DNA of 64,000 nt from Streptomyces sp. NBC_00237 (GTDB lineage Bacteria > Actinomycetota > Actinomycetes > Streptomycetales > Streptomycetaceae), in NCBI RefSeq assembly GCF_026342435.1, contig NZ_JAPEMT010000001.1, forward strand, positions 2,660,501 to 2,724,500, written 5' to 3'. How positions within the stretch are numbered: position 1 is the first letter of the stretch; each line of letters opens with the position of its first letter. Below are positions 17,943-26,012 of this stretch, one piece after another. The translations under genes and the position numbers were made by a program. The notes beneath the pieces were generated by a model, which was given only the letters and a program-made list of their open reading frames with translations, had not been told where the DNA came from and ran no database searches.

Positions 17943-19106
17943 GTGAATGAGTCGACATTTACTCCCGGGGGTGGTCGATCGGGAACGCCTGCGCAGGGCC
18001 AGGGCCCTACAGGGCTCGAAGCTGTCGGCTCGGTAGCGGTCCGCACCTTCGCCACCCATCAGCACATGACGACATCCCACCAGAGCATGGACGGCCTACA
18101 CGTGAACGCCATGGCCGGCGACCAGAGTGGCGATAAGTCCACCACCGGCTTCGCCGACTTCGACGAGGTCCCCCAGGGGCACTTCTACGATCCCGACGCC
18201 GAGTACGAGCCCGACCCCGAGTACGCGGCCACCCTCGCCCCCGACGCTGCCCGTCAGCGCCGCGAGCGGATCGGCCCGACCGGACGGCCGCTGCCGTACT
18301 TCCCGATCCCCGGACCGCTGACCGATCACGGCCCGGCCAAGATCATCGCGATGTGCAACCAGAAGGGCGGGGTCGGCAAGACGACCTCGACCATCAATCT
18401 GGGCGCCGCGCTCGCCGAGTACGGACGCCGCGTCCTGCTCGTCGACTTCGACCCGCAGGGAGCCCTGTCGGTCGGTCTCGGTGTGAACCCGATGGAGCTC
18501 GACCTCACGGTCTACAACCTGCTCATGGAGCGGGGCATGTCGGCCGACGAGGTGCTGCTGAAGACGGCCGTTCCGAACATGGATCTGCTGCCCAGCAACA
18601 TCGACCTGTCGGCGGCCGAGGTGCAGCTCGTCAGCGAAGTCGCCCGAGAGTCGACTCTTCAGCGGGCCCTCAAGCCTCTGATGGCCGACTACGACTACAT
18701 CGTGATCGACTGTCAGCCCTCGCTCGGCCTGCTCACCGTGAACGCCCTGACGGCCGCTCACAAGGTGATCGTGCCGCTGGAGTGCGAGTTCTTCGCACTG
18801 CGCGGTGTGGCCCTGCTGACCGAGACGATCGAGAAGGTCCAGGAGCGGCTCAACCCCGACCTGGAGCTCGACGGCATCCTCGCCACGATGTACGACTCCC
18901 GCACGGTGCACAGCCGTGAGGTGCTCGCCCGCGTGGTGGAGGCGTTCGACGATCACGTGTACCACACGGTGATCGGCCGTACGGTGCGCTTCCCGGAGAC
19001 CACGGTCGCCGGTGAGCCCATCACGACGTACGCCTCGAACTCCGTCGGCGCCGCCGCCTACCGCCAGCTCGCCAGGGAGGTGCTCGCCCGGTGTCACGCC
19101 GAGTGA
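17943..19106 (+). CDS. ParA-family ATPase of the scpAB operon
   Basis: This is a deviant Walker A ATPase (IAMCNQKGGVGKTTSTINLG) with Walker A' DFDPQGALSVGLG and switch motif VIDCQPSLGLLTVNAL. A disordered acidic extension of about 130 residues precedes the domain. It is distinct from the oriC-proximal ParA and sits at the head of the scpA-scpB operon, as the mycobacterial homologue Rv1708 does. The GTG start at 17943 is fixed by AAGGAGGT ten bases upstream. Homologues are thought to link chromosome segregation with condensin loading, but no specific function is established here. The downstream small gene overlaps by 16 bases and may encode its partner. Confidence 0.9.
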   Translation: MNESTFTPGGGRSGTPAQGQGPTGLEAVGSVAVRTFATHQHMTTSHQSMDGLHVNAMAGDQSGDKSTTGFADFDEVPQGHFYDPDAEYEPDPEYAATLAPDAARQRRERIGPTGRPLPYFPIPGPLTDHGPAKIIAMCNQKGGVGKTTSTINLGAALAEYGRRVLLVDFDPQGALSVGLGVNPMELDLTVYNLLMERGMSADEVLLKTAVPNMDLLPSNIDLSAAEVQLVSEVARESTLQRALKPLMADYDYIVIDCQPSLGLLTVNALTAAHKVIVPLECEFFALRGVALLTETIEKVQERLNPDLELDGILATMYDSRTVHSREVLARVVEAFDDHVYHTVIGRTVRFPETTVAGEPITTYASNSVGAAAYRQLAREVLARCHAE

Positions 19107-19669
19107 GTCTGCCGGGGGCCGACGAGCTGTTCCGTACGACCGGTGGCATGGGCCTCCAGTCCGCGGGCCGCAGGTCGGGGGCCAACGGCGAGGCGGCCCG
19201 GGTCCCGGCGCCCGCTGGGGAGAGCGCGCCCGCCGAGCCCGTACCGGTGGAGACCGGCGACGGCCCGGAGCACGGTGTCGCGGCCGACGCCGCCGGGCAG
19301 CAGCGGACCCGCGGGGCGGAAGCCGCACCCCAGTCGGCCCCCCAGCCCGCCGCCAATCGTGCCCAGGAAGCCCCTGGAGCCCCCCGTGGCACCGCACCGG
19401 GCGCCACGGGGGCCCAGCCCCGCCGACGCGGCGGAAGGGGCGCCAACCGGCGTCCCAGCGGCCGCGAGCGGCACGACGAGAAGATCACGGTCTACGTCTC
19501 CGCCGAGGAGCTCATGGACCTGGAGCACGCACGGCTGGTGCTCCGCGGTGAGCATGGGCTCGCCGTCGACCGGGGGCGGATCGTCCGCGAGGCGGTCGCG
19601 GTCGTCCTCGCCGACCTGGAGTCCCGGGGCGACGCGAGCATCCTCGTACGGCGCCTGCGCGGGCGCTGA
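19091..19669 (+). CDS. small protein with ribbon-helix-helix-like C-terminus
   Basis: This is a 192-residue protein. Residues about 1-125 are low-complexity Ala/Gly/Arg/Pro-rich and probably disordered. The last 60 residues form a compact domain (KITVYVSAEELMDLEHARL, then RGRIVREAVAVVLADLE) that looks like an RHH/CopG-type DNA-binding fold. It overlaps the ParA gene by 16 bases, so the two are translationally coupled, as parA/parB-type pairs often are. A role as DNA-binding adaptor for the ParA-family ATPase is inference. No family name is claimed. Confidence 0.7.
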   Translation: MSRRVSLPGADELFRTTGGMGLQSAGRRSGANGEAARVPAPAGESAPAEPVPVETGDGPEHGVAADAAGQQRTRGAEAAPQSAPQPAANRAQEAPGAPRGTAPGATGAQPRRRGGRGANRRPSGRERHDEKITVYVSAEELMDLEHARLVLRGEHGLAVDRGRIVREAVAVVLADLESRGDASILVRRLRGR

Positions 19670-19736
19670 GTGGTGCGGAGGTAGCCTCGGCTGCCTCCCC
19701 TCCACCGTGTTCCGCCCGCACCCAGGACCGTCTTTG

Positions 19737-20699
19737 ATGCCGCCCGCCCTGCCCGACGACGTATCCGGCCGCCCCTCGCGCCGCCGCCCACTGGGGCGCG
19801 GTGCGGGGGCGGAGCCGTTTGCGGAGGCGGTGGACGAGCCGGAGGCGGTGGTCGTGGCGGATCCGGCACCCGCTTTGGAAGGGGGCGTGGCCGAGGCTGC
19901 CGCCGACGGGAAGTTCACCGTGCGGCTGGCGAACTTCGAGGGGCCCTTCGACCTCCTCCTCCAGCTGATCTCCAAGCACAAGCTGGACGTCACGGAAGTG
20001 GCCCTGTCCAAGGTCACGGACGAGTTCATGGCGCACATCCGGGCGATGGGGCCGGACTGGGACCTGGACCAGACGACGGAGTTCCTGGTCGTCGCGGCCA
20101 CCCTGCTCGATCTGAAGGCCGCCCGCCTGCTGCCCGCCGCCGAGGTGGAGGACGAGGCGGACCTCGCCCTTCTTGAGGCGCGCGACCTGCTGTTCGCACG
20201 ACTGCTCCAGTACCGGGCGTACAAGAGGATCGCGGGCATCTTCGAGGAGCGCTGGGAGGCCGAGGGGCGGCGGTATCCGCGCACTGTCGGGCTGGAGGAG
20301 CAGCTCGCGGAGCTGCTGCCCGAGGTGGTCATCAGCATCGGGGCACAAGGATTCGCCGGGCTGGCGGTCAAGGCGATGCAGCCGAAGCCGAAGCCCGAGG
20401 TGTACGTCGACCACATCCACGCGCCCCTGGTGTCCGTGCAGGAGCAGGCGGGTGTGGTGGTGGAGCTGCTGCGGGAGCGCGGCACGGCGAGCTTCCAGGA
20501 GCTGATCGGGGACGCCCCGGACACCCTCACCGTCGTCGCCCGCTTCCTGGCCCTCCTGGAGCTCTACCGGGAGAAGGCCGTCGAGCTGGACCAGGAGCAG
20601 GCGCTGGGGGGCCTGACGGTGACCTGGGTGGGCGGGGAGACGGGCGCACCTGTGGTGGTGACGGGGGAATTCGATCTCGTGGTGGAGCAGAAGGAGTGA
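19737..20699 (+). CDS. scpA: segregation and condensation protein A
   Basis: ScpA is the kleisin that bridges SMC heads in bacterial condensin. The conserved N-terminal block is FTVRLANFEGPFDLLLQLIS followed by KHKLDVTEVALSKVTDEF, and the C-terminal winged helix has GTASFQELIGDAPDTLTVVA. ATG 19737 (320 residues) is chosen with AGGA nine bases upstream; the longer frame from 19143 is a shadow of the preceding gene. An acidic linker of about 55 residues precedes the domain. ScpB starts four bases after the stop. Confidence 0.95.
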   Translation: MPPALPDDVSGRPSRRRPLGRGAGAEPFAEAVDEPEAVVVADPAPALEGGVAEAAADGKFTVRLANFEGPFDLLLQLISKHKLDVTEVALSKVTDEFMAHIRAMGPDWDLDQTTEFLVVAATLLDLKAARLLPAAEVEDEADLALLEARDLLFARLLQYRAYKRIAGIFEERWEAEGRRYPRTVGLEEQLAELLPEVVISIGAQGFAGLAVKAMQPKPKPEVYVDHIHAPLVSVQEQAGVVVELLRERGTASFQELIGDAPDTLTVVARFLALLELYREKAVELDQEQALGGLTVTWVGGETGAPVVVTGEFDLVVEQKE

Positions 20700-20703
20700 A
20701 GGA

Positions 20704-21327
20704 GTGAGCGAGCGGGAGCTGCGCGGGGCGCTGGAGGCCGTGCTGATGGTCGTCGACGAGCCCGCGACGGCCGAGCACCTGGCGAAGGTCCTGGACGTCA
20801 AGGAGCGCGACGTGACGGACGCGCTGCGGGAGCTGGCCGACGAGTACACCGTGCAGGGCCGGGGCTTCGAGCTGCGGCTCGTGGCGGGCGGCTGGCGGTT
20901 CTACTCGCGCGCCCGGTACGCGGAGGCCGTGGAGGCGTTCGTCCTGGACGGGCAGCAGGCCCGGCTCACCCAGGCGGCTCTGGAGACCCTGGCGGTCGTC
21001 GCGTACCGGCAGCCGGTGTCCCGCTCGCGGGTTTCCGCCGTACGGGGAGTCAACTGCGACGGGGTCATGCGGACCCTCCTCCAGCGGGGTCTGGTCGGGG
21101 AGGCGGGCACGGAACCCGAAACAGGTGCGATCCTGTACAGGACGACGAACTACTTTCTGGAGCGGATGGGCCTGCGGGGCCTGGACGAGCTCCCGGAACT
21201 CGCGCCCTTCCTCCCCGAGGCAGATGCGATCGAGGCTGAGACGCTGGAGGGTGTGCCGTCGTTCGATCCGGACGCACCGTACGCCCCGGGCACTCATGCA
21301 GCAGACGACGACAAGACGGATTTTTGA
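20704..21327 (+). CDS. scpB: segregation and condensation protein B
   Basis: ScpB binds ScpA as a dimer and regulates SMC. The protein has two winged-helix domains: an N-terminal one starting ELRGALEAVLMVVDEPATAE, and a second containing LETLAVVAYRQPVSRSRVSAVRGVNCDGVM, the family signature. Its length of 207 residues is usual. The start lies four bases after the scpA stop, where AAGGAGTG occurs twice in tandem and provides the ribosome-binding site. Its stop shares one base with the start of rluB. Confidence 0.95.
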   Translation: MSERELRGALEAVLMVVDEPATAEHLAKVLDVKERDVTDALRELADEYTVQGRGFELRLVAGGWRFYSRARYAEAVEAFVLDGQQARLTQAALETLAVVAYRQPVSRSRVSAVRGVNCDGVMRTLLQRGLVGEAGTEPETGAILYRTTNYFLERMGLRGLDELPELAPFLPEADAIEAETLEGVPSFDPDAPYAPGTHAADDDKTDF

Positions 21328-22700
21328 TGCGAAGCAACGACAGGAACAGCAGCGGCGGCAACGACCGGAACCAGCGGGGTGCGGGTAACGGACGCGGCCC
21401 TGCTGGTGGCGGGCGCGGCGCCGGCGGCGGGCGGGGCGCGGGCTCCGGTTCGGGCTCGGCGGGCGGCGGGCGCGGCGGCGCGAGCGGCGGCCGGGGCGGC
21501 TCGGGCGGCGGCTCCCGCTCGGGTGGCGGCCAGGGCTCCGGCGGCCGAGGCGGCTCCGGCGGCGGCCGCGGTGGCTCGGGCGCCGGCCAGGGCTTCGGCG
21601 GTGGCCGTGGTACGTCCGGCGGCGGCCGTGACTCCCGGGACTTCCGCGATTCCCGCGATACTCGTGACTCCCGCGACTCCCGTGACGGCGACCGCGAGCA
21701 GCGGGCGCGCCGTCCCCGTCCCGAGGAGCGGCGCTACGACGTAGGCCCCTCCGCCACCCACGAGGGTCCCCGCAGCGGCCGGGGCGATTCCGCGCGCGGC
21801 GGCGCCAAGGGCGGCCCGAAGGCCCCGAAGACCCCGCAGAAGCCGGGCCGTCGCGGCAACTACAACGCCGGTGCCTCCCGCCCGCGCGAACTCGACGCCA
21901 AGATCGAGCAGCGCAACCGGGACCGCTACGCGGGCAAGCCCGACATCAAGATCGAGAAGACCTTCCCGGGTGCCGAGGCCGAGGGCGAGCGCCTGCAGAA
22001 GATCCTCGCCCGTGCCGGCATGGGCTCGCGGCGTGCGTGCGAGGAGCTCATCGAGCAGTCCCGCGTCGAGGTCAACGGCCAGATCGTGGTCGAGCAGGGC
22101 ATGCGCGTCGACCCGCACAAGGACGAGATCAAGGTCGACGGTCTGACCGTCGCCGCCCAGTCCCACCTGTTCTTCGCGCTGAACAAGCCCGCGGGCGTCG
22201 TCGCGACGATGGGCGACCCGGACGGCCGCCAGAACCTCAACGACTACGTGAACAACCGCGAGACGCGGCTGTTCCACGTGGGCCGTCTCGACACCGAGAC
22301 CGAGGGCATCATCCTGCTCACCAACCACGGCGAGCTGGCGCACCGTCTGACGCACCCGAAGTACGGCGTGAAGAAGACCTACCTGGCCGCCATCCAGGGC
22401 CCGCTCCCGCGCGAGCTGGGCAAGCGCCTCAAGGACGGCATCGAGCTGGAGGACGGGTACGCCCGCGCCGACCACTTCCGCGTCGTCGAGAACACCGGCA
22501 AGAACTACCTGGTCGAGGTGACCCTCCACGAGGGCCGCAAGCACATCGTCCGCCGCATGCTGGCGGAGGCGGGCTTCCCCGTCGAGCGCCTGGTGCGCAC
22601 GTCGTTCGGGCCGATCGCGCTGGGCGACCAGAAGTCCGGCTGGCTGCGCCGCCTCACCAACACCGAGGTCGGCATGCTGATGAAGGAGGTCGGCCTGTAG
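21327..22700 (+). CDS. rluB: RluB-type 23S rRNA pseudouridine synthase with RGG-rich tail
   Basis: Isomerises uridine in the large-subunit peptidyl-transferase region. Residues about 220-270 are an S4 RNA-binding domain (ERLQKILARAGMGSRRACEE) and residues about 280-450 the RsuA/RluB catalytic domain, with the catalytic Asp322 in HVGRLDTETEGI. Residues 20-190 are disordered and dominated by Gly, Arg and Ser, with RGG/GRGG runs and a repeated DSRD motif. ATG 21327 overlaps the scpB TGA by one base, so initiation probably depends on coupling. A 17-base-stem terminator follows. Confidence 0.93.
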   Translation: MRSNDRNSSGGNDRNQRGAGNGRGPAGGGRGAGGGRGAGSGSGSAGGGRGGASGGRGGSGGGSRSGGGQGSGGRGGSGGGRGGSGAGQGFGGGRGTSGGGRDSRDFRDSRDTRDSRDSRDGDREQRARRPRPEERRYDVGPSATHEGPRSGRGDSARGGAKGGPKAPKTPQKPGRRGNYNAGASRPRELDAKIEQRNRDRYAGKPDIKIEKTFPGAEAEGERLQKILARAGMGSRRACEELIEQSRVEVNGQIVVEQGMRVDPHKDEIKVDGLTVAAQSHLFFALNKPAGVVATMGDPDGRQNLNDYVNNRETRLFHVGRLDTETEGIILLTNHGELAHRLTHPKYGVKKTYLAAIQGPLPRELGKRLKDGIELEDGYARADHFRVVENTGKNYLVEVTLHEGRKHIVRRMLAEAGFPVERLVRTSFGPIALGDQKSGWLRRLTNTEVGMLMKEVGL

Positions 22701-22735
22701 GCCGACCCGCTTCCGCCTTCCGCCTTTCGGCTGAG

Positions 22736-22784
22736 AGCCCGGGGCCGGTACCTGCTGCATGCGGGTACCGGCCCCGGGCTTTTC
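22736..22784 (+). terminator. strong terminator after rluB
   Basis: A perfect 17-base stem (AGCCCGGGGCCGGTACC with its complement) around an 11-base loop ends in TTTT. It closes the parA-scpAB-rluB operon and insulates the NAD operon that follows. Confidence 0.9.
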
Positions 22785-22814
22785 GCTGCCCTTGCGGGGT
22801 GGGCGAGCACCATT

Positions 22815-22834
22815 TATAGTCAACCTGACCATTG
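22815..22834. promoter_or_regulatory. candidate NrtR operator
   Basis: TATAGTCAACCTGACCATTG is an imperfect palindrome centred on GTCA-ACC-TGAC, 19 bases before the pnuC start. It resembles the published NrtR operator core with GTCA/TGAC half-sites and AT-rich flanks. The second gene of the operon encodes an NrtR-like protein, so autoregulation is likely. The AT-rich block may also overlap the promoter. Confidence 0.65.
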
Positions 22835-22852
22835 ATGGTGAGAGGTGCGGCG

Positions 22853-23443
22853 ATGAACGGGACGGAGATCGTCGGGTTCGTCGCCGGTGCGCTGTGCGTC
22901 TGGCTGATCGGACGCCAGCACATCGCCAACTGGCCTCTGGGAATGGCGGCCAACCTCCTGTTCGCCGTCCTCTTCTCCCGTGCCGGGCTGTACGCCGACG
23001 CGGGACTCCAGCTCGTCTTCACCGCCCTCGCCGCGTACGGCTGGTGGGCCTGGACCCACGGGGGTGGACCAGGCCCGGGGCTGCCGGTCCGGCGCACGCG
23101 CCGCTCCGAGTGGCTGCTGCTGTGCGGGGCGTGGACGGTGGGGACGGCCCTGGTCGCCGTGCTGCTGCACCGCGCCACCGACTCGACGGTGCCGTTCTGG
23201 GACGCGGCGACCGCCGTGCTGTCGCTGCTCGCGACGTACGGACAGTGCAGGAAGCTCGTCGAGTCCTGGTGGCTGTGGCTGGCGGTGGACGCGGTCCACG
23301 TGCCCCTGTACGCGTCGAAGGGACTGTGGCTGACGGCGCTGCTGTACGTGGTGCTGGGGGGTCTCTCGGTGGCAGGGCTGCGGCAGTGGCGGCAGGATCT
23401 GCGAGGGCGGGAGCGGATGATCCGTACGGAGGCGGGAGCATGA
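22853..23443 (+). CDS. pnuC: PnuC-family nicotinamide riboside transporter
   Basis: This is a 196-residue membrane protein with about seven hydrophobic segments. The motifs NWPLGMAANLLFAVLF, YGWWAW and WWLWLAVDAVHVPLY match the PnuC family, which brings in nicotinamide riboside by facilitated diffusion coupled to its phosphorylation. ATG 22853 has AGAGG upstream; an in-frame ATG at 22832/22835 lies within the operator and is unlikely. The stop overlaps the nrtR start (ATGA). No NadR/NRK kinase gene is present nearby. Confidence 0.9.
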   Translation: MNGTEIVGFVAGALCVWLIGRQHIANWPLGMAANLLFAVLFSRAGLYADAGLQLVFTALAAYGWWAWTHGGGPGPGLPVRRTRRSEWLLLCGAWTVGTALVAVLLHRATDSTVPFWDAATAVLSLLATYGQCRKLVESWWLWLAVDAVHVPLYASKGLWLTALLYVVLGGLSVAGLRQWRQDLRGRERMIRTEAGA

Positions 23444-24222
23444 GGCGAAGAGACGTTCCGGCGGGCGGGGGCGTGCCCGAGGGGTACGACCCGAAGGAGT
23501 TCGAGCCCTTCGCGGTCACGGTCGACCTCGCGGTCTTCACCGTGCGCGACGCCGTCCTGCACGTACTGCTGATCCGGCGCGGGCAGGCTCCCTACGCGGG
23601 GGCGTGGGCGCTGCCCGGGGGGTTCGTCCTGCCGGACGAGTCCGCCGAGCGGGCGGCGCTGCGGGAACTCGCCGAGGAGACCGGGCTCTCGGAGGCGCGG
23701 GCGTCGGGGCTGCACCTGGAGCAGTTGCGTACGTACAGCGATCCGGGGCGCGATCCTCGGATGAGGGTGGTGTCGGTGGCCTTCGCCGCGCTGGTGCCCG
23801 ACCTGCCGGAGCCGCGCGGCGGCGGGGACGCGGCGGAGGCCCAATGGGTGCCGCTGGAGGGCGAGTTCGAGGCGCCGCTCGCCTTCGACCACGGGCGCAT
23901 CCTCGCGGACGCGCGGCGGCGGATCGGGGACAAGCTGGAGTACACGTCCCTCGCGATGGGCTTCTGCCCGCCGGAGTTCACGCTCGGAGAGCTCCAGCAG
24001 GTGTACGAGACGGTGTGGGGGGTCGCGCTGGACCGGCCCAACTTCCGGCGGAAGGTGCTGGCGACGCCCGGGTTCGTGGAGCCGGTGGGCGGGGCGGCGC
24101 CGAGGCGGACCGGGGGGCGGGGGAAACCGGCCGCCCTGTACCGGGCGGGGGGCGCGGCTGCTCTGCATCCGGCGCTGCTGAGGCCCGTTGTCGATTCTTC
24201 AGGGGAAGGGATTCAGCGATGA
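23440..24222 (+). CDS. nrtR: NrtR-type NUDIX transcriptional regulator
   Basis: This protein joins an N-terminal NUDIX domain to a C-terminal winged helix (TSLAMGFCPPEFTLGELQQV, NFRRKVLATPGFV), the layout of NrtR regulators of NAD metabolism, whose effector is ADP-ribose. Unusually for a regulator the NUDIX box GGFVLPDESAERAALRELAE with ETGL matches the catalytic consensus, so some hydrolase activity is possible. The start overlaps the pnuC stop and the stop overlaps the next gene (ATGA each). Regulation of its own operon through the site at 22815 is inferred. Confidence 0.88.
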   Translation: MRRRDVPAGGGVPEGYDPKEFEPFAVTVDLAVFTVRDAVLHVLLIRRGQAPYAGAWALPGGFVLPDESAERAALRELAEETGLSEARASGLHLEQLRTYSDPGRDPRMRVVSVAFAALVPDLPEPRGGGDAAEAQWVPLEGEFEAPLAFDHGRILADARRRIGDKLEYTSLAMGFCPPEFTLGELQQVYETVWGVALDRPNFRRKVLATPGFVEPVGGAAPRRTGGRGKPAALYRAGGAAALHPALLRPVVDSSGEGIQR

Positions 24223-25268
24223 CTGCTGCACAGGCGAAGAGGGCCGCCACCGGGGCGATGGTGGGGCTCGCGCTCGGGGACGCGCTGGGCTTCCCGACCG
24301 AGTTCAACGACGTACCGTCGATTCTGGCGAAGTGCGGGCCGTGGCGGGAGATGGAGCTGCCGAAGAAGGCGATCGTCTCGGACGACACGCAGATGACGCT
24401 GGCGCTGGGGCGGGGACTGCGTACCGCTCTGGCGCGGGGGCCGCTCGGGCCGAGGCGGACGGAGCGGCCGGTGCGGGAGGAGTTCGTGGACTGGTACCAC
24501 TCCCCGGAGAACAACCGGGCACCCGGGCGGACCTGCATGGTCGCCTGCCGGTTGCTGGACAGCGACCTGCCGTGGCAGAAGGCGTCGCAGATCGACTCCA
24601 AGGGGTGCGGGGCGAACATGCGGGTGGCGCCGGTGGGGCTGGTGCCGGGCCTCGGCGAGAGGGAGCGGGCGGGGGCGGCGCAGTTGCAGGCGGCGCTGAC
24701 GCACGGGCATCCGACGGGTCTCGCGGCGAGTGACCTGACCGCCAGGGCGGTGTACTTGCTGGCGCAGGGGGTGGAACCGACGGGACTGGTGGGGCAGTTG
24801 CGGTCGTACGCGCTGGAGAGCCGTGAGCGGTACGACGCGTTGTGGCTCGGGGATCTGTGGACGTACGCCCAGGATCCGACGCCGTCGCACTTCATGGCGC
24901 GGGGGTGGGACGAGTGCCTGGGGGCGCTGGAGGGGCTGGAGGCGGCCCTGCGGGACCGCTCGGCGCGTGCGTCGCTGGTGGAGACGGATCCGTGTCTGGT
25001 CACGGGGGAGGGGTGGGTGGCGGAGGAGGCGCTGGTGACGGCGCTGCTGTGCTTCTTGATGTTCCCGGAGGAACCGCTGCTGGCGCTGCGCCGGGCGGCG
25101 TGCACGAAGGGGGACTCGGACTCGATCGCGTGCCTGGCGGGGGCGTTCGCGGGGGCTCATCTGGGGGTGGGGGCCTGGCCGGGGGAGTGGGTGGAGCGGG
25201 TGGAGTACCGGGGGGAATTGGTGGGGTTGGGGGAGGAGTGGGACGGGGTGGAGCGGACGGGGTTGTAG
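24219..25268 (+). CDS. ADP-ribosylglycohydrolase family protein
   Basis: This is a DraG/ARH-like hydrolase of 349 residues. It has the N-terminal GAMVGLALGDALGFPTEF, the metal-binding SDDTQMTLALG, a GCGANMRVAPVGL loop and the C-terminal KGDSDSIACLAGAFAGAHLG, which together supply the Mg-binding acidic residues. It removes ADP-ribose from proteins or small molecules, releasing the NrtR effector. The start overlaps the nrtR stop, and AGGGGAAGGG lies upstream. Its last 112 bases overlap a minus-strand frame that appears to be a decayed gene. Confidence 0.9.
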   Translation: MTAAQAKRAATGAMVGLALGDALGFPTEFNDVPSILAKCGPWREMELPKKAIVSDDTQMTLALGRGLRTALARGPLGPRRTERPVREEFVDWYHSPENNRAPGRTCMVACRLLDSDLPWQKASQIDSKGCGANMRVAPVGLVPGLGERERAGAAQLQAALTHGHPTGLAASDLTARAVYLLAQGVEPTGLVGQLRSYALESRERYDALWLGDLWTYAQDPTPSHFMARGWDECLGALEGLEAALRDRSARASLVETDPCLVTGEGWVAEEALVTALLCFLMFPEEPLLALRRAACTKGDSDSIACLAGAFAGAHLGVGAWPGEWVERVEYRGELVGLGEEWDGVERTGL

Positions 25269-25878
25269 GGAGGGGTGGTGAGGCGGGCCGGGGCGGCGGG
25301 CCTGTTGGCGCAGTGGAGCTGGGTGGCCATGGTGCGGGCGAGGGCGGCGGCGACCCGGTTGCGGAGCTCGGGGGTGAAGCCGTCGAGGTTCTTGGCGTTG
25401 AGGCGCACCGAAAGGGGGATCTGCTCCTGTTGGGCGGAGTGCGAACCGGTGACCTTGCAGGGGAAGGCGTAGCGGGAGTCGTCCTCGTGGAGCCACCAGC
25501 CGGAGAGGACGCCACCACCTGCCCTGTGCCAGCCTGCGCGTGCTGCGGTGGAGAGCGGCCAACCGAGCCGTCCCACCCGTACGGTGAGGGAGTCGCTCGA
25601 TCCCACTGGGCCGAAGACGCAGGGTGTCGCACCGGGGTCGAAGTCGTCGTCGCCCGGCTGCCATTCGCGTGCCCTCGCTGATAGTTCAGCCACCAGCTTC
25701 CTCAGCGGAATGGCCGTGTTGGCGTACGTGACTTCCCTGCCGCCCATGGAACTGGCGACGGCGTCCACATTGGCTGGATCGATAAGCGATCCGCAGATCT
25801 CTTGCCCGCCGACGAGCTGCTGCGAGCGGGAGCTGAGCACCCTGCTGCGAGGAGCGCAACCGCGAGAAGGGCCAACAA
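25157..25878 (-). pseudogene. frameshifted lipoprotein gene
   Basis: The minus strand encodes a soluble domain starting near VGGQEICGSLIDPANVDAVA with SRYAFPCKVTGS and TMATQLHC further on, like secreted streptomycete lipoproteins. In its own frame no signal peptide precedes it. In a different frame immediately upstream, starting at a TTG-TTG pair (25873-25878), the sequence encodes LLALLAVALLAAGCS, an excellent signal peptide with lipobox cysteine at 25837-25839. One base lost between lipobox and domain would explain this. The 3' end runs 112 bases into the ADP-ribosylglycohydrolase gene, which suggests the original stop is gone too. A sequencing error is the alternative. Confidence 0.6.
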
Positions 25879-26012
25879 GGGTGCGCTGTGCCTCGCGGCC
25901 CACCGCGCCCAGGTCGTCCTGGTGGGCGACGAGGTCGGGCCGGGGGCCCGGGGCGGGCTTCAGGTGCTGCCACTCGTTCCGGGCCACGGGCCGGTTCCTC
26001 CCCAGGTGCGTG

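Noticed and set aside
17700..22700. parS site near the ParA gene
   Set aside because: No match to the GTTTCACGTGAAAC-type site was seen; GTGAAACGTGTC at about 17740 matches only half of it.
25157..25987. Intact 276-residue protein starting at 25987
   Set aside because: The first ~60 residues of that frame are not protein-like and the true signal peptide is in another frame, so it was called a frameshifted gene.
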